DNA of 64,000 nucleotides from contig JBCCYF010000003.1 in assembly GCA_039190275.1 (NCBI GenBank), positions 15,249 to 79,248 of the forward strand, read 5' to 3'. Under the pieces are notes generated by a model that saw only the letters and a list, made by a program, of their open reading frames with translations, was not told the origin of the DNA and searched no databases. Shown piece after piece: positions 1-9,274 of the stretch (its first letter is position 1; every line of letters begins with the position of its first letter). Source of the stretch: Halovulum sp039190275 (GTDB lineage: Bacteria > Pseudomonadota > Alphaproteobacteria > Rhodobacterales > Rhodobacteraceae). Both the position numbers and the translations under genes were made by a program.

Positions 1-528
1 ATCGGGTTTCTCTGTGAACGAAGCAACCTCGGCACCGTTGCCCAACGCGGCGCCACGCTGGATGTATCCATATCCGGTTTCCGGACGGGCTGGAGTGATA
101 CCAAGGGTGACGATCCGGCCGGTCGCGGCCAGTTCCGCGGCCGTGTGACAGGCGTCGCGAAAGGCTACCGGATCGGGCACATGATGATCAGCCGGACACA
201 GGATGATGATAGCATCAGGCGTGTCCAACGCGACCATGTATGCCCCAACCGTCGCGGACAGCGCGGTGTTGCGCGACACCGGCTCAAGGGTGATGGTCGC
301 GGATTGGTTCGCCTGGCGTAATGCTTCCGCCACGAGAAAGCGCTGCTCTTCCGCACAAAGGACCATCATGCGTTCACCCAAAGGCGATACCCGTTCCAGG
401 GTATCGTGGAGCATCGAGTTTTTGCCCTTGAGCTTTAGAAACTGCTTTGGCTGCGCATTTCGTGACACCGGCCATAACCGCGAGCCGCTGCCCCCGGACA
501 GGATCACCGGGACAATCCCCTCTACCAT
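1..528 (-). CDS. manC: Mannose-1-phosphate guanylyltransferase, N-terminal part (runs off the left edge)
   Basis: Makes GDP-mannose from GTP and mannose-1-phosphate for surface polysaccharide in the cytoplasm. Only the first 176 residues are in the window. Residues 7-20 carry the nucleotidyltransferase signature PVILSGGSGSRLWP, followed by the KQFL motif, a PADHH motif in mid-domain, and FTEKPD at the window edge; all are typical of the ManC/AlgA/CpsB family. The ATG at 528 is preceded, seven bases upstream, by AAGGAG (536-541 on the complement). The C-terminal half, which would show whether it is fused to a phosphomannose isomerase domain, is not visible. Confidence 0.9.
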   Translation of the reverse strand, partial: MVEGIVPVILSGGSGSRLWPVSRNAQPKQFLKLKGKNSMLHDTLERVSPLGERMMVLCAEEQRFLVAEALRQANQSATITLEPVSRNTALSATVGAYMVALDTPDAIIILCPADHHVPDPVAFRDACHTAAELAATGRIVTLGITPARPETGYGYIQRGAALGNGAEVASFTEKPD

Positions 529-676
529 GCTGGAGCTCCTTTGCAAATTTTGGCGGCCTGCGGCGCATCTTAAGTAACTGGCGGTAATATGCGTACGCGA
601 TCACAATTGCCACAGGCTCTTCCCCTAGCGCCGTTGAACACCCATGTCACTAGGCCACACTTGGGGGTTGGATACG

Positions 677-1324
677 ATGGCTGATGGATTAGATGGTGCG
701 GCGCTGACATACAGTGGCCCGGCTGAATACGCGCTTGCCGACTGGCGCCGGCGGATCAACGATCTTTACTGCGATATCCGGCAAATGCCTGATCCGCAGC
801 GTGCCCATGCGCATTGGCAGGGCGCCCGATCACGCCTGTTCCGCGACCACCCCATGTCGCCGGTCCCGCAGGGGCAGCGGCCCGGGTTTGGCAGCATCGG
901 CATCTATCCCTATGACCCGTCTTGGCGTTTTCTGGTGGATCTGGAGCCCAAGTCTGGCCCCGAGGAAACCCATTCTCTTGGTCAGGACGGTCAGATGGTC
1001 ACGCGCTCGTTGGGCCGGACCCGCGGCCTGGCGGATATCTGCGGTTCGGAACTGAGCGCGTTTTGGATCACCGGCTACGGCGGCGGACTGTTTCTGCCAT
1101 TCCGAGATGCCACCAATGGTTCGGACACCTACGGCGGGGGCCGATACCTTGCCGATGCGATCAAGGGGGCCGACCTTGGTCTTGACCCCGATGGTCGCCT
1201 TATCATTGACTTCAATTTTGCCTACACCCCTTCTTGCGCGTGGAACGATGCCTTTGTCTGCCCGTTGTCGCCCCCCGAAAACACCCTTCCTGTTGCCGTA
1301 ACCGCAGGGGAGCGTGCGCCCTGA
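677..1324 (+). CDS. DUF1684 family protein
   Basis: A 215-residue soluble protein of unknown function. The C-terminal half carries the DUF1684 hallmarks: LPFRDATNG, TYGGGRYL, an IKGADLG-like stretch, DFNFAYTPSC, CPLSPPENTLP and a final AGE. The ATG at 677 is chosen because a run of Gs (663-667) sits nine bases upstream; an ATG at 644 in the same frame lacks a ribosome site. It ends ten bases from the oppositely oriented dctM stop, so the two operons converge. No role can be inferred from the neighbours. Confidence 0.75.
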   Translation: MADGLDGAALTYSGPAEYALADWRRRINDLYCDIRQMPDPQRAHAHWQGARSRLFRDHPMSPVPQGQRPGFGSIGIYPYDPSWRFLVDLEPKSGPEETHSLGQDGQMVTRSLGRTRGLADICGSELSAFWITGYGGGLFLPFRDATNGSDTYGGGRYLADAIKGADLGLDPDGRLIIDFNFAYTPSCAWNDAFVCPLSPPENTLPVAVTAGERAP

Positions 1325-1334
1325 CCCCAGCCCG

Positions 1335-2645
1335 TCAGAGCCCGGGCAGCCATGTGGCCAGGGGTGGGAACACGATCAGCAGGGCCACGACGAGCAGGGA
1401 ACACAGAATGAAAGGCGTCGCCGACACATAGATCTCGCGCATGGTGGTGTCGGGTGGTGCCACACCCTTCATCACGAAGAGCAGCAGTCCAAAGGGCGGG
1501 GTGGTGAAGCTTATCTCAAGTGCCAGCAACATGATCAGCGCAAACCAGATCGGATCGAAACCCAGCGACTGCGCCAGGGGAAAGAAAATCGGAACGGTAA
1601 GCAGCATCATGGAAATCTGTTCCATGAACATGCCCAGCACCAGAAGGACGCCAAACATAACCAGCAGCGTCCAGATCGGGCTGAGGTCAAAGCCAGTGGC
1701 CCAACCAATCAGGCCGCTGGAGGCGCCTGAAAACGCCAGAAGCTGACTGAATGTGGCCGAACCGAAGACGATGAGATAGGCCATCAGCGTGACACGCAAG
1801 GCACCGACAACCGCGTTCTTCATCGCTGTCCACGTCAGGCAGCGAAACAGGGCGGCCAGGATCATCACCCCCAAGGCCCCGAAGGCCGCCGCTTCGGAGG
1901 GTGTGACGATACCCGCGACCATCATCGCGACAATCACCACCATAACGCCGACCATCGGGATCACGTCGCGCAGCACCAGCAGCAGCTTCTGAGGTATCGA
2001 GATCCGTTCAACCTCGTAGGCCGGGGCGGCGGTGGGGTCCAGCCGGGTCTGCAGCCAGATCGCCAGGATGTAGAAGCCTGCAAGCGTGAGCCCCGGCAGA
2101 ATGCCCGCCACCAGCAGGGCGCCGACATCGATTTTTGCCAGGGTCGCCAACAGCACCGCCAACGCGGAGGGTGGGATGATGATCGCCAGTCCGCCGGTTC
2201 CAAGTATTGGTCCGATCGACATGTACTTCTTGTAACCGCGCGCCGTCATCTCCGGCACCATCAGCGAGCCAAGCAGAGCGGTGGAACCCATCGAGGATCC
2301 GGACAATGTCGAAAACCCGGTACCGCCCAGCACGGTCACATAGCTCAGCCGCCCCGGAAGGCGCCCCAGCAGACGGTCGATGGCATTGAACATGCGCCGC
2401 CCCAGACCGGTATGAAAAAACACCTCTCCCATCAACAGGAACAGCGGGATGGGCACCAGGGCGAAGCTGGTCAGCGATCCCAGTCCATTGTTCAGCAACT
2501 GGACGACGCCACGTTCCCCGCCCATGTAGACCCAGGCGCCCAGGATGTTGGCGGCCAAGAACGCCAGCGCAACCGGCATACCGATGGCCATCAGGACAAT
2601 GATCGAGCCGAGAAGCAGAACCAGCGCGTCGACCCACTCCATCAC
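1335..2645 (-). CDS. dctM: TRAP transporter large permease (DctM type)
   Basis: Membrane channel subunit of a tripartite ATP-independent periplasmic transporter; 436 residues, the usual DctM length, with about a dozen hydrophobic segments. Family features include the GSSMGSTALLGSLMVPEM stretch near residue 115 and the C-terminal FTTPPFGLLLFVMKGVAPP loop. Its ATG overlaps the TGA of dctQ (ATGA), so the two are translationally coupled. It is the last gene of the leftward operon gntR-leuC-leuD-dctP-dctQ-dctM, which implies that the importer supplies the substrate of the hydro-lyase pair or of the divergent Hyu operon. Confidence 0.93.
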   Translation of the reverse strand: MMEWVDALVLLLGSIIVLMAIGMPVALAFLAANILGAWVYMGGERGVVQLLNNGLGSLTSFALVPIPLFLLMGEVFFHTGLGRRMFNAIDRLLGRLPGRLSYVTVLGGTGFSTLSGSSMGSTALLGSLMVPEMTARGYKKYMSIGPILGTGGLAIIIPPSALAVLLATLAKIDVGALLVAGILPGLTLAGFYILAIWLQTRLDPTAAPAYEVERISIPQKLLLVLRDVIPMVGVMVVIVAMMVAGIVTPSEAAAFGALGVMILAALFRCLTWTAMKNAVVGALRVTLMAYLIVFGSATFSQLLAFSGASSGLIGWATGFDLSPIWTLLVMFGVLLVLGMFMEQISMMLLTVPIFFPLAQSLGFDPIWFALIMLLALEISFTTPPFGLLLFVMKGVAPPDTTMREIYVSATPFILCSLLVVALLIVFPPLATWLPGL

Positions 2646-3148
2646 TCGTGGATCCCGGCCTCACCCGAGTGCATCACCTCGCGCCCGAATACGAAGCGAC
2701 CAAATTCAACCGCCATAAGCCCGAAGGCGATCGGAAAAGATATCGTCAGGATCCAGCGCGGAAAGAAATACGCCCGCACATCGTAATCATTTCGCTCGAT
2801 ATTCGTCAGAAACAGGTCCGCCCCCTTCCATGCCAGGATCACACAGACCAGCACGCACCCCAACGCAACCGTCCGACTGAGAAGTCTGCGCAGTGTTGGT
2901 GGAAGCGCTGCCGTCACCAGTTCAATATGAACGTGCCCCTTTTCGCGCACCAGCCAAGGCGCGCCCAGCATGGTCATATAGAGCAGCGCATACTCTGATG
3001 AGGTGAACAGCCATGCGAATGGTTGCACACCCATGTTCCGCATCACAACCGAGGTTACGACCGATACCATCAACCACAGCAGCATGCCTGCCGCGACAAA
3101 GGCCATTGCATACAGCAAGGTGTCATAGATGCGGAACAGATGGCGCAT
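2642..3148 (-). CDS. dctQ: TRAP transporter small permease (DctQ type)
   Basis: Small membrane subunit of the TRAP importer, 168 residues with four predicted helices. The central stretch LGAPWLVREKGHVHIELV is typical of DctQ. It lies between the binding protein (68 bases upstream) and dctM (ATGA overlap downstream), the normal P-Q-M order. Confidence 0.9.
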   Translation of the reverse strand: MRHLFRIYDTLLYAMAFVAAGMLLWLMVSVVTSVVMRNMGVQPFAWLFTSSEYALLYMTMLGAPWLVREKGHVHIELVTAALPPTLRRLLSRTVALGCVLVCVILAWKGADLFLTNIERNDYDVRAYFFPRWILTISFPIAFGLMAVEFGRFVFGREVMHSGEAGIHE

Positions 3149-3216
3149 GAAGGGCTTTCGGATGGGAAGGTGCCCGACCCGCCGTGGTGCACCGGCGGAT
3201 CGGGCAAGTACCAGCG

Positions 3217-4230
3217 CTAGTTTGCGCTGGTATCGTAGAACAGCTCAATGAGCCTGTCGTAGTTCCCGTCGCCTTGCGGACTTTCAGCCATCAGGCCCTT
3301 CATGCGCTCCCACGTTTTGTCTCGTGCCGCGGCCAGATAGTTCGCACGTGCCTCACCTTCAAGTTCGACCACCTGCATGCCACCTGCGTCGAGGGCCGCG
3401 AAGTCCTCGTCGCGCTTCGCGCCCAGCTTTGCGGCACTCTCCGCTTCATGCGCAATGGCGACGTCTTGCAGGATCGTCTGCGCCTCGGGACTTAGGCTGT
3501 TCCATTTTTCCAGGTTCACGATCACACCAAGATCGGTGGAGAAGAAGCTTGGTTCGATCCGGTAGTTGAGAAACTCGTTCCACTTCAGATCGATCAGTCC
3601 GATCTGGGTCCAGCCGGTGGCATCAACCACGCCGCGCTCCAGCGCTGAATAGACGTCGGTGGTAGGCAGGTCGATCACCTGTGCATCGAGGTATTCGGTA
3701 AAAAACGCGTTGTAGACCGCGTTGCCCCTCAACTTGATGCCCGAAACGTCCAGATTGCCGTCCGCATCCAGCTGCGGCTCGTTCACCGTCCAAAGGTTGT
3801 AGGTCACGCCGCTGTCAAACCAGCCAAGGTACTTCAGACCCATCTTTTCCTGATGAATCTGGTCAATAAGTTCCGTCCCTCCGTTCGCCCGCGTTTCTAC
3901 TGCGGTGAGGTTCGAGGCCACCATGGCGTCCTTCTCGGGCAGAGCGCCGCCGTAGAACGAGCCCGGTGTGTAGACCATATCCACGATACCGTCGCGCACC
4001 GCGTCGGGCTGCTGGAACATGCCGATGGCTTCGGGGCCGCCGCGTACCTCGATCTGGACAACGCCTTCGCCTGCGGCGTTTACCTTGTCCACAAATTCGA
4101 GAAAACTCTGGGTATAGATCAGCGTGGCTGGGAACGCATGAACCGCCGTGATCGTGTCCTGTGCCTGCGCGCCCGAAGCCAGCAACACGGCCCCCGTAAC
4201 AAGCCCGGAAAGACTGCTGTGTTTCATCAT
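3217..4230 (-). CDS. dctP: TRAP transporter substrate-binding protein (DctP type)
   Basis: Periplasmic binding protein, 337 residues with a signal peptide (hydrophobic stretch ending GAQAQ). Family features are the GIKLRGNAVYNAFF segment, which holds the carboxylate-binding arginine of DctP proteins, and the following LPTTDVYSALERGVVDA stretch. The start is placed at 4230 (MMKHSS) because AGGAG lies five bases upstream; a longer frame to 4293 has no leader-like sequence. DctP proteins with this arginine usually bind organic acids, so a carboxylate substrate is likely but not proven. Confidence 0.92.
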   Translation of the reverse strand: MMKHSSLSGLVTGAVLLASGAQAQDTITAVHAFPATLIYTQSFLEFVDKVNAAGEGVVQIEVRGGPEAIGMFQQPDAVRDGIVDMVYTPGSFYGGALPEKDAMVASNLTAVETRANGGTELIDQIHQEKMGLKYLGWFDSGVTYNLWTVNEPQLDADGNLDVSGIKLRGNAVYNAFFTEYLDAQVIDLPTTDVYSALERGVVDATGWTQIGLIDLKWNEFLNYRIEPSFFSTDLGVIVNLEKWNSLSPEAQTILQDVAIAHEAESAAKLGAKRDEDFAALDAGGMQVVELEGEARANYLAAARDKTWERMKGLMAESPQGDGNYDRLIELFYDTSAN

Positions 4231-4300
4231 TTTTTCTCCTTTTATATATTTTGGCATCGCGGCAGGCCGCGGGCCAATCCCTGTTGCAGGCACCGATGGT

Positions 4301-4900
4301 CTAGGGTGGCGCCCCTTTTCCCCCTCGCACGCAGGTTGGCCAGACCCATGCCGGGATCGTCTCCCTATGGGCGGAAATGGCGTCCTGATGCGCGCGCGTC
4401 AGATCGATATCATCCCAGCCGTTGATCAGTTTTCGCGCCGTGACCTCATCCAGATCGAAACGCAACGAGGTCGGACCCGAGACGATGCTGCGCGATACCA
4501 GGTCAATGCGAAGCACCGGGCGCAGCGCGGCAAGTGTCTTTTCCGCAAGGGCCACGGTCAGCAATCCGTTGTTCGCAGCGTTCGCCGCAAAAATGTCCCC
4601 GAAGCTGGGGGCGAGGACGGCTCGGATGCCCGCATCGACAAGCGCATACACCGCTGCTTCCCGCGAGGAACCGGTACCAAAGTCCGCGCCCGCAATCAGG
4701 ATCGGACCGCGCGATGCATTCAGCGGAAACTCGGGATCCAGCGTCCCATCCGGTCCGCGCCTCAAGTCATGCAGCAGGTAGTCGCCATATCCTTCGGACC
4801 GCGGCGTAGACATGAACCGTGCCGGGATCAGCTGGTCCGTATCGATCCCGTCGTGAGGGAGGCGGACAACCGGACCTTCGAGTTCTGTCCAGCCGCGCAC
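4301..4900 (-). CDS. Aconitase-family hydro-lyase small subunit (LeuD-like)
   Basis: Swivelling small subunit of a two-subunit hydratase/isomerase of the isopropylmalate isomerase group, about 199 residues. It shows DTDQLIPARF near the N-terminus and the FGTGSSREAAVYAL motif. The GTG at 4900 is preferred because AGGGAGG lies seven bases upstream and the protein then begins where LeuD proteins normally begin; an ATG at 4933 in the same frame is possible. It starts two bases after the leuC-like stop. No leuA or leuB is nearby and the operon includes a GntR regulator and a transporter. A catabolic hydratase for a maleate/malate-type substrate is therefore more likely than leucine synthesis. Confidence 0.85.
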   Translation of the reverse strand: MRGWTELEGPVVRLPHDGIDTDQLIPARFMSTPRSEGYGDYLLHDLRRGPDGTLDPEFPLNASRGPILIAGADFGTGSSREAAVYALVDAGIRAVLAPSFGDIFAANAANNGLLTVALAEKTLAALRPVLRIDLVSRSIVSGPTSLRFDLDEVTARKLINGWDDIDLTRAHQDAISAHRETIPAWVWPTCVRGGKGAPP

Positions 4901-4901
4901 G

Positions 4902-6299
4902 TCAGGCCCTCCCTGCCAGCAGCATTCGGACATCGGTCAATCGGCCCGTCACTGCGGCTGCGGCAACCATCGATGGCGACATCAGATGGGTGCGCGCGCC
5001 CCGGCCCTGGCGTCCGCGGTAATTACGGTTCGTGGTTGACGCGCACCGTTGGCCCGATGGGACGGTATCACCGTTCATGCCAACACACATCGAACATCCC
5101 GACCCGCCCCAATCCAATCCGGCCTCGGTAAAGACATTGTCCAGTCCCTCGCGCTCGGCCTGGTGTTTGACCTGTGCTGATCCGGGCGACACCAGGCCGG
5201 GCACGACGGATTTCCGCCCGCGCAGAACCGTGGCGGCGGCGCGCAAGTCCTCGATCCGTGCGTTTGTGCAGGAGCCGATGAAGATCCTATCGACAGTTAC
5301 TTCCGACAGCGCCTGGCCAGGTTTCAGCCCCATGTATTCCAGGGTGTCCCGGGTTTTCGCAGCGGTTGTTTCCGGTTGTGCCAGTGGATCCGGCACGGTC
5401 GCGGTGATCGGCAACGCCTGATCCGGCGCAGTGCCCCAAGTGACAGTGGGCGCCACATCCGCTGCGTCGATGTCAACCTCGGTGTCAAATACGGCATCCG
5501 TGTCGCTGTACAGACCTGCCCAGTCCGCTTCGGCCTCGGCCCAGGCGGCGCCTGTTGGCGCATGGATGCGGCCTTTCACATAGGCCAGCGTCTGCGCGTC
5601 CGGTGCTATCATGCCGCAACGTGCCCCGCCCTCGATCGACAGATTGCACAGGGTCATGCGCGCTTCCATCGACAGCGCCTCGACCGCGGGCCCTGCATAT
5701 TCGATCGCATGCCCGCGTGCCCCGCCCGTGCCCAGCGCGGCAATCCAGTGCAGTGCCATATCCTTGGCGGTCACCGCAGGCCCCAGCGCGCCATCAAACC
5801 GAAGGCGCATGCGCTTTGGTTTTTGTTGCCAAAGGGTTTGTGTGGCAAGGACATGCGCCACCTCGGTTGCGCCGATCCCAAATGCAAATGCACCAAAAGC
5901 GCCGTGGGTCGAGGTATGGCTGTCGCCACAGACCACAAGCAGCCCCGGCAAGGTAAGACCCTGTTCAGGGGCCATGACATGAACGATACCGTGCCGCTGA
6001 TCCTCAGGCGCAATACATGTGAACCCGTGCAGTGCCGCGTTGTCGGCCAGACGCTCCATCATCTTTAGCACAGCGGGCATCGGCGGCACATCACGTCGCA
6101 CCGGCGCATAGTGGTCCATCACGCCAAACGTCAGTTCAGGCTGCGCCAGAGTTTCGCCGCGCGCGCCAATCTTCGCAAATGCATGGTGTGAACCCTCATG
6201 CACCAGGTGCCTGTCAACCCACAACAGGGACCGCCCGCCCTCGGCCCTGGCCACCACGTGGGCATCCCAGAGTTTGTCAAAGAGCGTCCGGCCGCTCAT
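4902..6299 (-). CDS. Aconitase-family hydro-lyase large subunit (LeuC-like)
   Basis: Large [4Fe-4S] subunit, 465 residues. The cluster ligands are visible in FIGSCTNARIEDL and GCSMCVGMN, and the substrate region in CGDSHTSTHGAFGAFAFGIG. The ATG at 6299 overlaps the regulator's TGA (ATGA), so regulator and enzyme are translated together; a longer upstream frame is rejected for that reason. Known family activities include isopropylmalate isomerase, citraconate or maleate hydratase, and dimethylmaleate hydratase (DmdAB). The neighbouring lyase across the divergent promoter favours the last type, but that is inference. Confidence 0.88.
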   Translation of the reverse strand: MSGRTLFDKLWDAHVVARAEGGRSLLWVDRHLVHEGSHHAFAKIGARGETLAQPELTFGVMDHYAPVRRDVPPMPAVLKMMERLADNAALHGFTCIAPEDQRHGIVHVMAPEQGLTLPGLLVVCGDSHTSTHGAFGAFAFGIGATEVAHVLATQTLWQQKPKRMRLRFDGALGPAVTAKDMALHWIAALGTGGARGHAIEYAGPAVEALSMEARMTLCNLSIEGGARCGMIAPDAQTLAYVKGRIHAPTGAAWAEAEADWAGLYSDTDAVFDTEVDIDAADVAPTVTWGTAPDQALPITATVPDPLAQPETTAAKTRDTLEYMGLKPGQALSEVTVDRIFIGSCTNARIEDLRAAATVLRGRKSVVPGLVSPGSAQVKHQAEREGLDNVFTEAGLDWGGSGCSMCVGMNGDTVPSGQRCASTTNRNYRGRQGRGARTHLMSPSMVAAAAVTGRLTDVRMLLAGRA

Positions 6300-7135
6300 T
6301 CTGCGGCCTCGGATGCGGCCTCGCCGATCACCGGCTCCCAATAGCGCGCATCCCCTTGACCGGCGCGGTGCAACGCCATCTCAAGTCGGAAGGTATCGGG
6401 CCGGTACAGCGCGGACAGATACTCCACACCCTGGCCTTGGTCATCTCGCACAATGCGCGTCAGCGACAGCAACGCCGACCCTACAGCGACCCCCAGCGCA
6501 TCAGCCACATCGGGCGCTGCCAGCGTTGCGGTCACCGATTGGGTTGCGGCATCGATCACGACACCGCCACGTTCAAGCAACCGGAACAGAGGTGTGGTTG
6601 CCAGGTCCGCCTCCGAGTAGTTACGCGCAATAGCCTCCGGCACATGGGTGGTCAGATGCGAAAAAGGGACCTCGCCCAGCAATCGAACACGAACCGCCGT
6701 CTGGACACGCTCGTCACCCTTCAAGGAAAGCCCGCGTGCGACGGCCACCGGTGCGGCGCCATAGGCAAAGGACAGCAGTCGCGCTGTCGTGCGTTCGGTC
6801 ATTTCGACAAGCTGCGGCATCAACGAAGTAAAGTCGGCGGCAATCGATGCCGCGGGCGCGGCCAAAACGATGCTGCCACTGCCCACCCGCTTTTCGATCA
6901 GCTTGTCCCTGGCCAGACTGTCCAGTGCCCGGCGCACAGTCACACGCGAAACATCGAACTGATCGCAAAGCCTTTGTTCCCCTGGAAGACTGCTCGAAAC
7001 GGGATATGTCCCCTCCAGAATACTTGTCCGCAACAACAGGTATACGCGACGCGCTTTTGCGCCCTCGGGTTGGTCTGCAGCAGGTGTGGATGCCATCTGT
7101 TCGCGGATCCGGTTGTGTATACTGACGTCAAGCAT
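6296..7135 (-). CDS. GntR-family transcriptional regulator with UTRA domain (HutC subfamily)
   Basis: Regulator of 279 residues. An N-terminal winged helix-turn-helix (about residues 27-95) contains LPGEQRLCDQFDVSRVTVRR; a C-terminal effector domain follows with VPEAIA and ALLSLTRIV typical of UTRA. HutC-type regulators are usually repressors released by a pathway metabolite. It is the first gene of the leftward operon, coupled to the LeuC-like gene, and faces the Hyu operon across 85 bases containing symmetric half-sites, so autoregulation plus control of both arms is likely. Confidence 0.88.
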   Translation of the reverse strand: MLDVSIHNRIREQMASTPAADQPEGAKARRVYLLLRTSILEGTYPVSSSLPGEQRLCDQFDVSRVTVRRALDSLARDKLIEKRVGSGSIVLAAPAASIAADFTSLMPQLVEMTERTTARLLSFAYGAAPVAVARGLSLKGDERVQTAVRVRLLGEVPFSHLTTHVPEAIARNYSEADLATTPLFRLLERGGVVIDAATQSVTATLAAPDVADALGVAVGSALLSLTRIVRDDQGQGVEYLSALYRPDTFRLEMALHRAGQGDARYWEPVIGEAASEAAE

Positions 7136-7144
7136 TCCATAAAT

Positions 7145-7209
7145 CTGTATTTTCTACAACTCTTGATATAGTCGGAAACGTACAGTAATCTGTATTACAT
7201 AAAATACAG
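7145..7209. promoter_or_regulatory. Divergent control region with repeated CTGTA/TACAG half-sites
   Basis: The AT-rich gap between the GntR gene and the rightward operon holds several symmetric elements: TGTA-ttttc-TACA (7146-7158), ACAG-taat-CTGT (7182-7193), and the perfect 7+6+7 inverted repeat CTGTATTACATAAAATACAG (7190-7209). The half-site resembles the TGTATATACA-like operators known for HutC-type regulators. A weak rightward promoter may be TTGATA (7163) with a poor -10 at 7186. Binding by the adjacent GntR protein is inferred. Confidence 0.6.
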
Positions 7210-7220
7210 ACCGAGGATAC

Positions 7221-7589
7221 ATGCTGCCCGAAACCGCCGCAGAAGTGCTGGTCCGCCGCTATCTGGAAGCGATGGCCGTACGTGACCTGGGCGCGGCCAG
7301 GGCGCTGCTGGCCCCGAGGTTCGAGATGTTCTTTCCCGGCAACGTCCGGTTTACAACGCTCGAACAGTTGATCGAATGGTCCGCACCTCGGTACCGGCAT
7401 GTCCAGAAGGCTATCGCTTGTATAGACATCGCCGGATCACGTGTCGCCTATTGCTCGGGCACGCTCTCCGGCCAGTGGACCGACGGGTCCCAGTTCGAGG
7501 GCATCCGCTTTATCGATCGCTTTGAGATCGCCGATGATCGACTGCAACGGCAGGACGTCTGGAATGATATGGCCGAGATGCGGTCATGA
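7221..7589 (+). CDS. SnoaL-like / nuclear transport factor 2-fold protein
   Basis: A 122-residue protein with the cone-shaped alpha+beta-barrel pattern: an N-terminal helix pair with YLEAMAVRDLGAARALLAP, then strands ending in a SQFEGIRFIDRFEIADDRLQ-like sequence. Such proteins are small binding domains or isomerases/cyclases with no common chemistry. First gene of the rightward operon, coupled to hyuB by an ATGA overlap, so it probably acts on or binds a pathway intermediate. The function cannot be stated more closely. Confidence 0.7.
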   Translation: MLPETAAEVLVRRYLEAMAVRDLGAARALLAPRFEMFFPGNVRFTTLEQLIEWSAPRYRHVQKAIACIDIAGSRVAYCSGTLSGQWTDGSQFEGIRFIDRFEIADDRLQRQDVWNDMAEMRS

Positions 7590-9274
7590 CCCTTGACCCG
7601 GTAACGCTTGCTGTACTGTCCGGCCGGATGGAGCAGATCGCCGACGAAATGGACGCGACGCTGTTCCGTGCGGCATTCAACCCGATTATCGCGGAAGCGC
7701 ATGATGCCAGTCACGGTATCTATGATGCGATCACGGGAGACACGCTCGTTCAGGGCAAATCGGGACTGCCGATCTTTGTGGGCGTGATGGCCTCGGCCGT
7801 GAAGGCAGTGATCGACAAGGCGGCCCACAACGATGATCTGGCCGACGGCGACATTTATATCTTCAACGATGCCCATATAGGCGGCACGCACCTCAGTGAT
7901 ATGCGTCTGGTCATGCCCTATTTCCGCGAGGGACGCCTGTTCTGCTACCTGGCCTCGGTCGGGCATTGGCATGACGTGGGCGGTGCGGTGCCGGGGAACT
8001 ACAATCCTGCCGCGACCGAAGCCTTTCAGGAGGCCTTTGTGCTGCCCCCGGTGAAACTGGTCCGTGCCGGTACGATGCAGCAAGACATTGTAGACATACT
8101 GTTGCGCAACACCCGTTTGCCGAAGTCGGCGCAGGGTGACTTGAACGGCCAGCTGGGTGCGTTGGATCTGGGCGCAAAGCGTTTGGATGCGCTTTTGGAT
8201 GAGTATGGGGCGCGCGTGGTCGACCAGGCATTTACGGCGCTTGGTGACCGGGCCGAGAAGTTGATGCGGGCCGAGATCGCTGCCCTTCCCGACGGACGCT
8301 GGGAGGCTTTGGATTACCTCGATAACGACGGTGTCAGTGATGTCGCATTGCCGATCCGCGTGGCGCTTGAAGTCTCGGGCGACCGCCTGACGTTAGACTT
8401 TGACGGCAGCGCCCCCCGGACTTCGGGGCCGGTGAACATTGCTTTGCCGACCGCAGTGGCCACGGCATATGTGGCGATCAAGCATCTGTTTGCCGATCTT
8501 CCGGCCAATGCGGGCGTTATGCGGCCGATCACGGTCAACGTGCCGGAGGGGTCCTTGCTTGCTGCGCCATTTCCGGCGCCGGTTGGGGGCTATACCGAAA
8601 CCATCCTGCGCATGATCGATGTCATATTCTCGGCCATGGCGCAGGCCGATCCGGATCGTGTCGTCGGGAACGCTTATGGCACGATCAACGCATTATCCAT
8701 GTCCGGGAACCGCGCCGATGGCACCCGCTGGGTGATGTTCTCGTTCTTTGGCGGCGGCCATGGCGGTTCTGCCGAGAGCGATGGTTTGAATCATGGCAAC
8801 GCGCCGATATCCACCGCGACGATACCTCCGGCCGAGATACTCGAAGCGGCCTATCCGGTGAAGTTCACGCAATGGTCGCTACGTCCGGACAGCGCCGGCG
8901 CCGGGGCGCATCGCGGTGGGCTGGGTGCTACCTACGAAATTGAATTGTTGGAACAGCGCGCCGAGGCCTATGTGTTTGGTGAGCGCAGCCGCTTTGCACC
9001 GGCTGGCGCGGTGGGCGGCGGTCCGGCCACCGTCAACAGTATCAGCTACCAGCAAAGCGACGGGTGGCATACGCCTCCGATGGGGTCAAAAATGCGCGGC
9101 ATCGGCCTGGTCAAAGGCCAGAAGTTGCGCCTTGAGACACCCGGAGGGGGCGGCTATGGCCCGGCCGAAGGGCGGTCATCCACCGCCGTCGCAAATGATG
9201 TCGCACAGGGTTACATTTCCGCCGATGCGGCCGATACACACTATGGCACCGCCTGGCGTGGGGGCTCCTCATGA
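7586..9274 (+). CDS. hyuB: Hydantoinase/oxoprolinase subunit B (HyuB)
   Basis: A 562-residue subunit of the ATP-dependent cyclic-amide hydrolase/carboxylase family (N-methylhydantoinase, 5-oxoprolinase, caprolactamase, acetone/acetophenone carboxylase). Typical sequences are the N-terminal LSGRMEQIADEMDATLFR, the metal-region FNDAHIGGTHLSDM, and SVGHWHDVGG. The C-terminus has the ETPGGGGYG motif. It overlaps both neighbours by ATGA. Whether the pair hydrolyses a lactam/imide ring or carboxylates a ketone cannot be read from sequence alone; no biotin-type carboxylase gene is nearby. Confidence 0.92.
   Translation: MTLDPVTLAVLSGRMEQIADEMDATLFRAAFNPIIAEAHDASHGIYDAITGDTLVQGKSGLPIFVGVMASAVKAVIDKAAHNDDLADGDIYIFNDAHIGGTHLSDMRLVMPYFREGRLFCYLASVGHWHDVGGAVPGNYNPAATEAFQEAFVLPPVKLVRAGTMQQDIVDILLRNTRLPKSAQGDLNGQLGALDLGAKRLDALLDEYGARVVDQAFTALGDRAEKLMRAEIAALPDGRWEALDYLDNDGVSDVALPIRVALEVSGDRLTLDFDGSAPRTSGPVNIALPTAVATAYVAIKHLFADLPANAGVMRPITVNVPEGSLLAAPFPAPVGGYTETILRMIDVIFSAMAQADPDRVVGNAYGTINALSMSGNRADGTRWVMFSFFGGGHGGSAESDGLNHGNAPISTATIPPAEILEAAYPVKFTQWSLRPDSAGAGAHRGGLGATYEIELLEQRAEAYVFGERSRFAPAGAVGGGPATVNSISYQQSDGWHTPPMGSKMRGIGLVKGQKLRLETPGGGGYGPAEGRSSTAVANDVAQGYISADAADTHYGTAWRGGSS

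Noticed and set aside
4301..6299. LeuC/LeuD as leucine biosynthesis
   Set aside because: No leuA or leuB nearby; coupled to a GntR regulator and a TRAP importer and facing a catabolic operon. It remains possible if no other copy exists in the genome.
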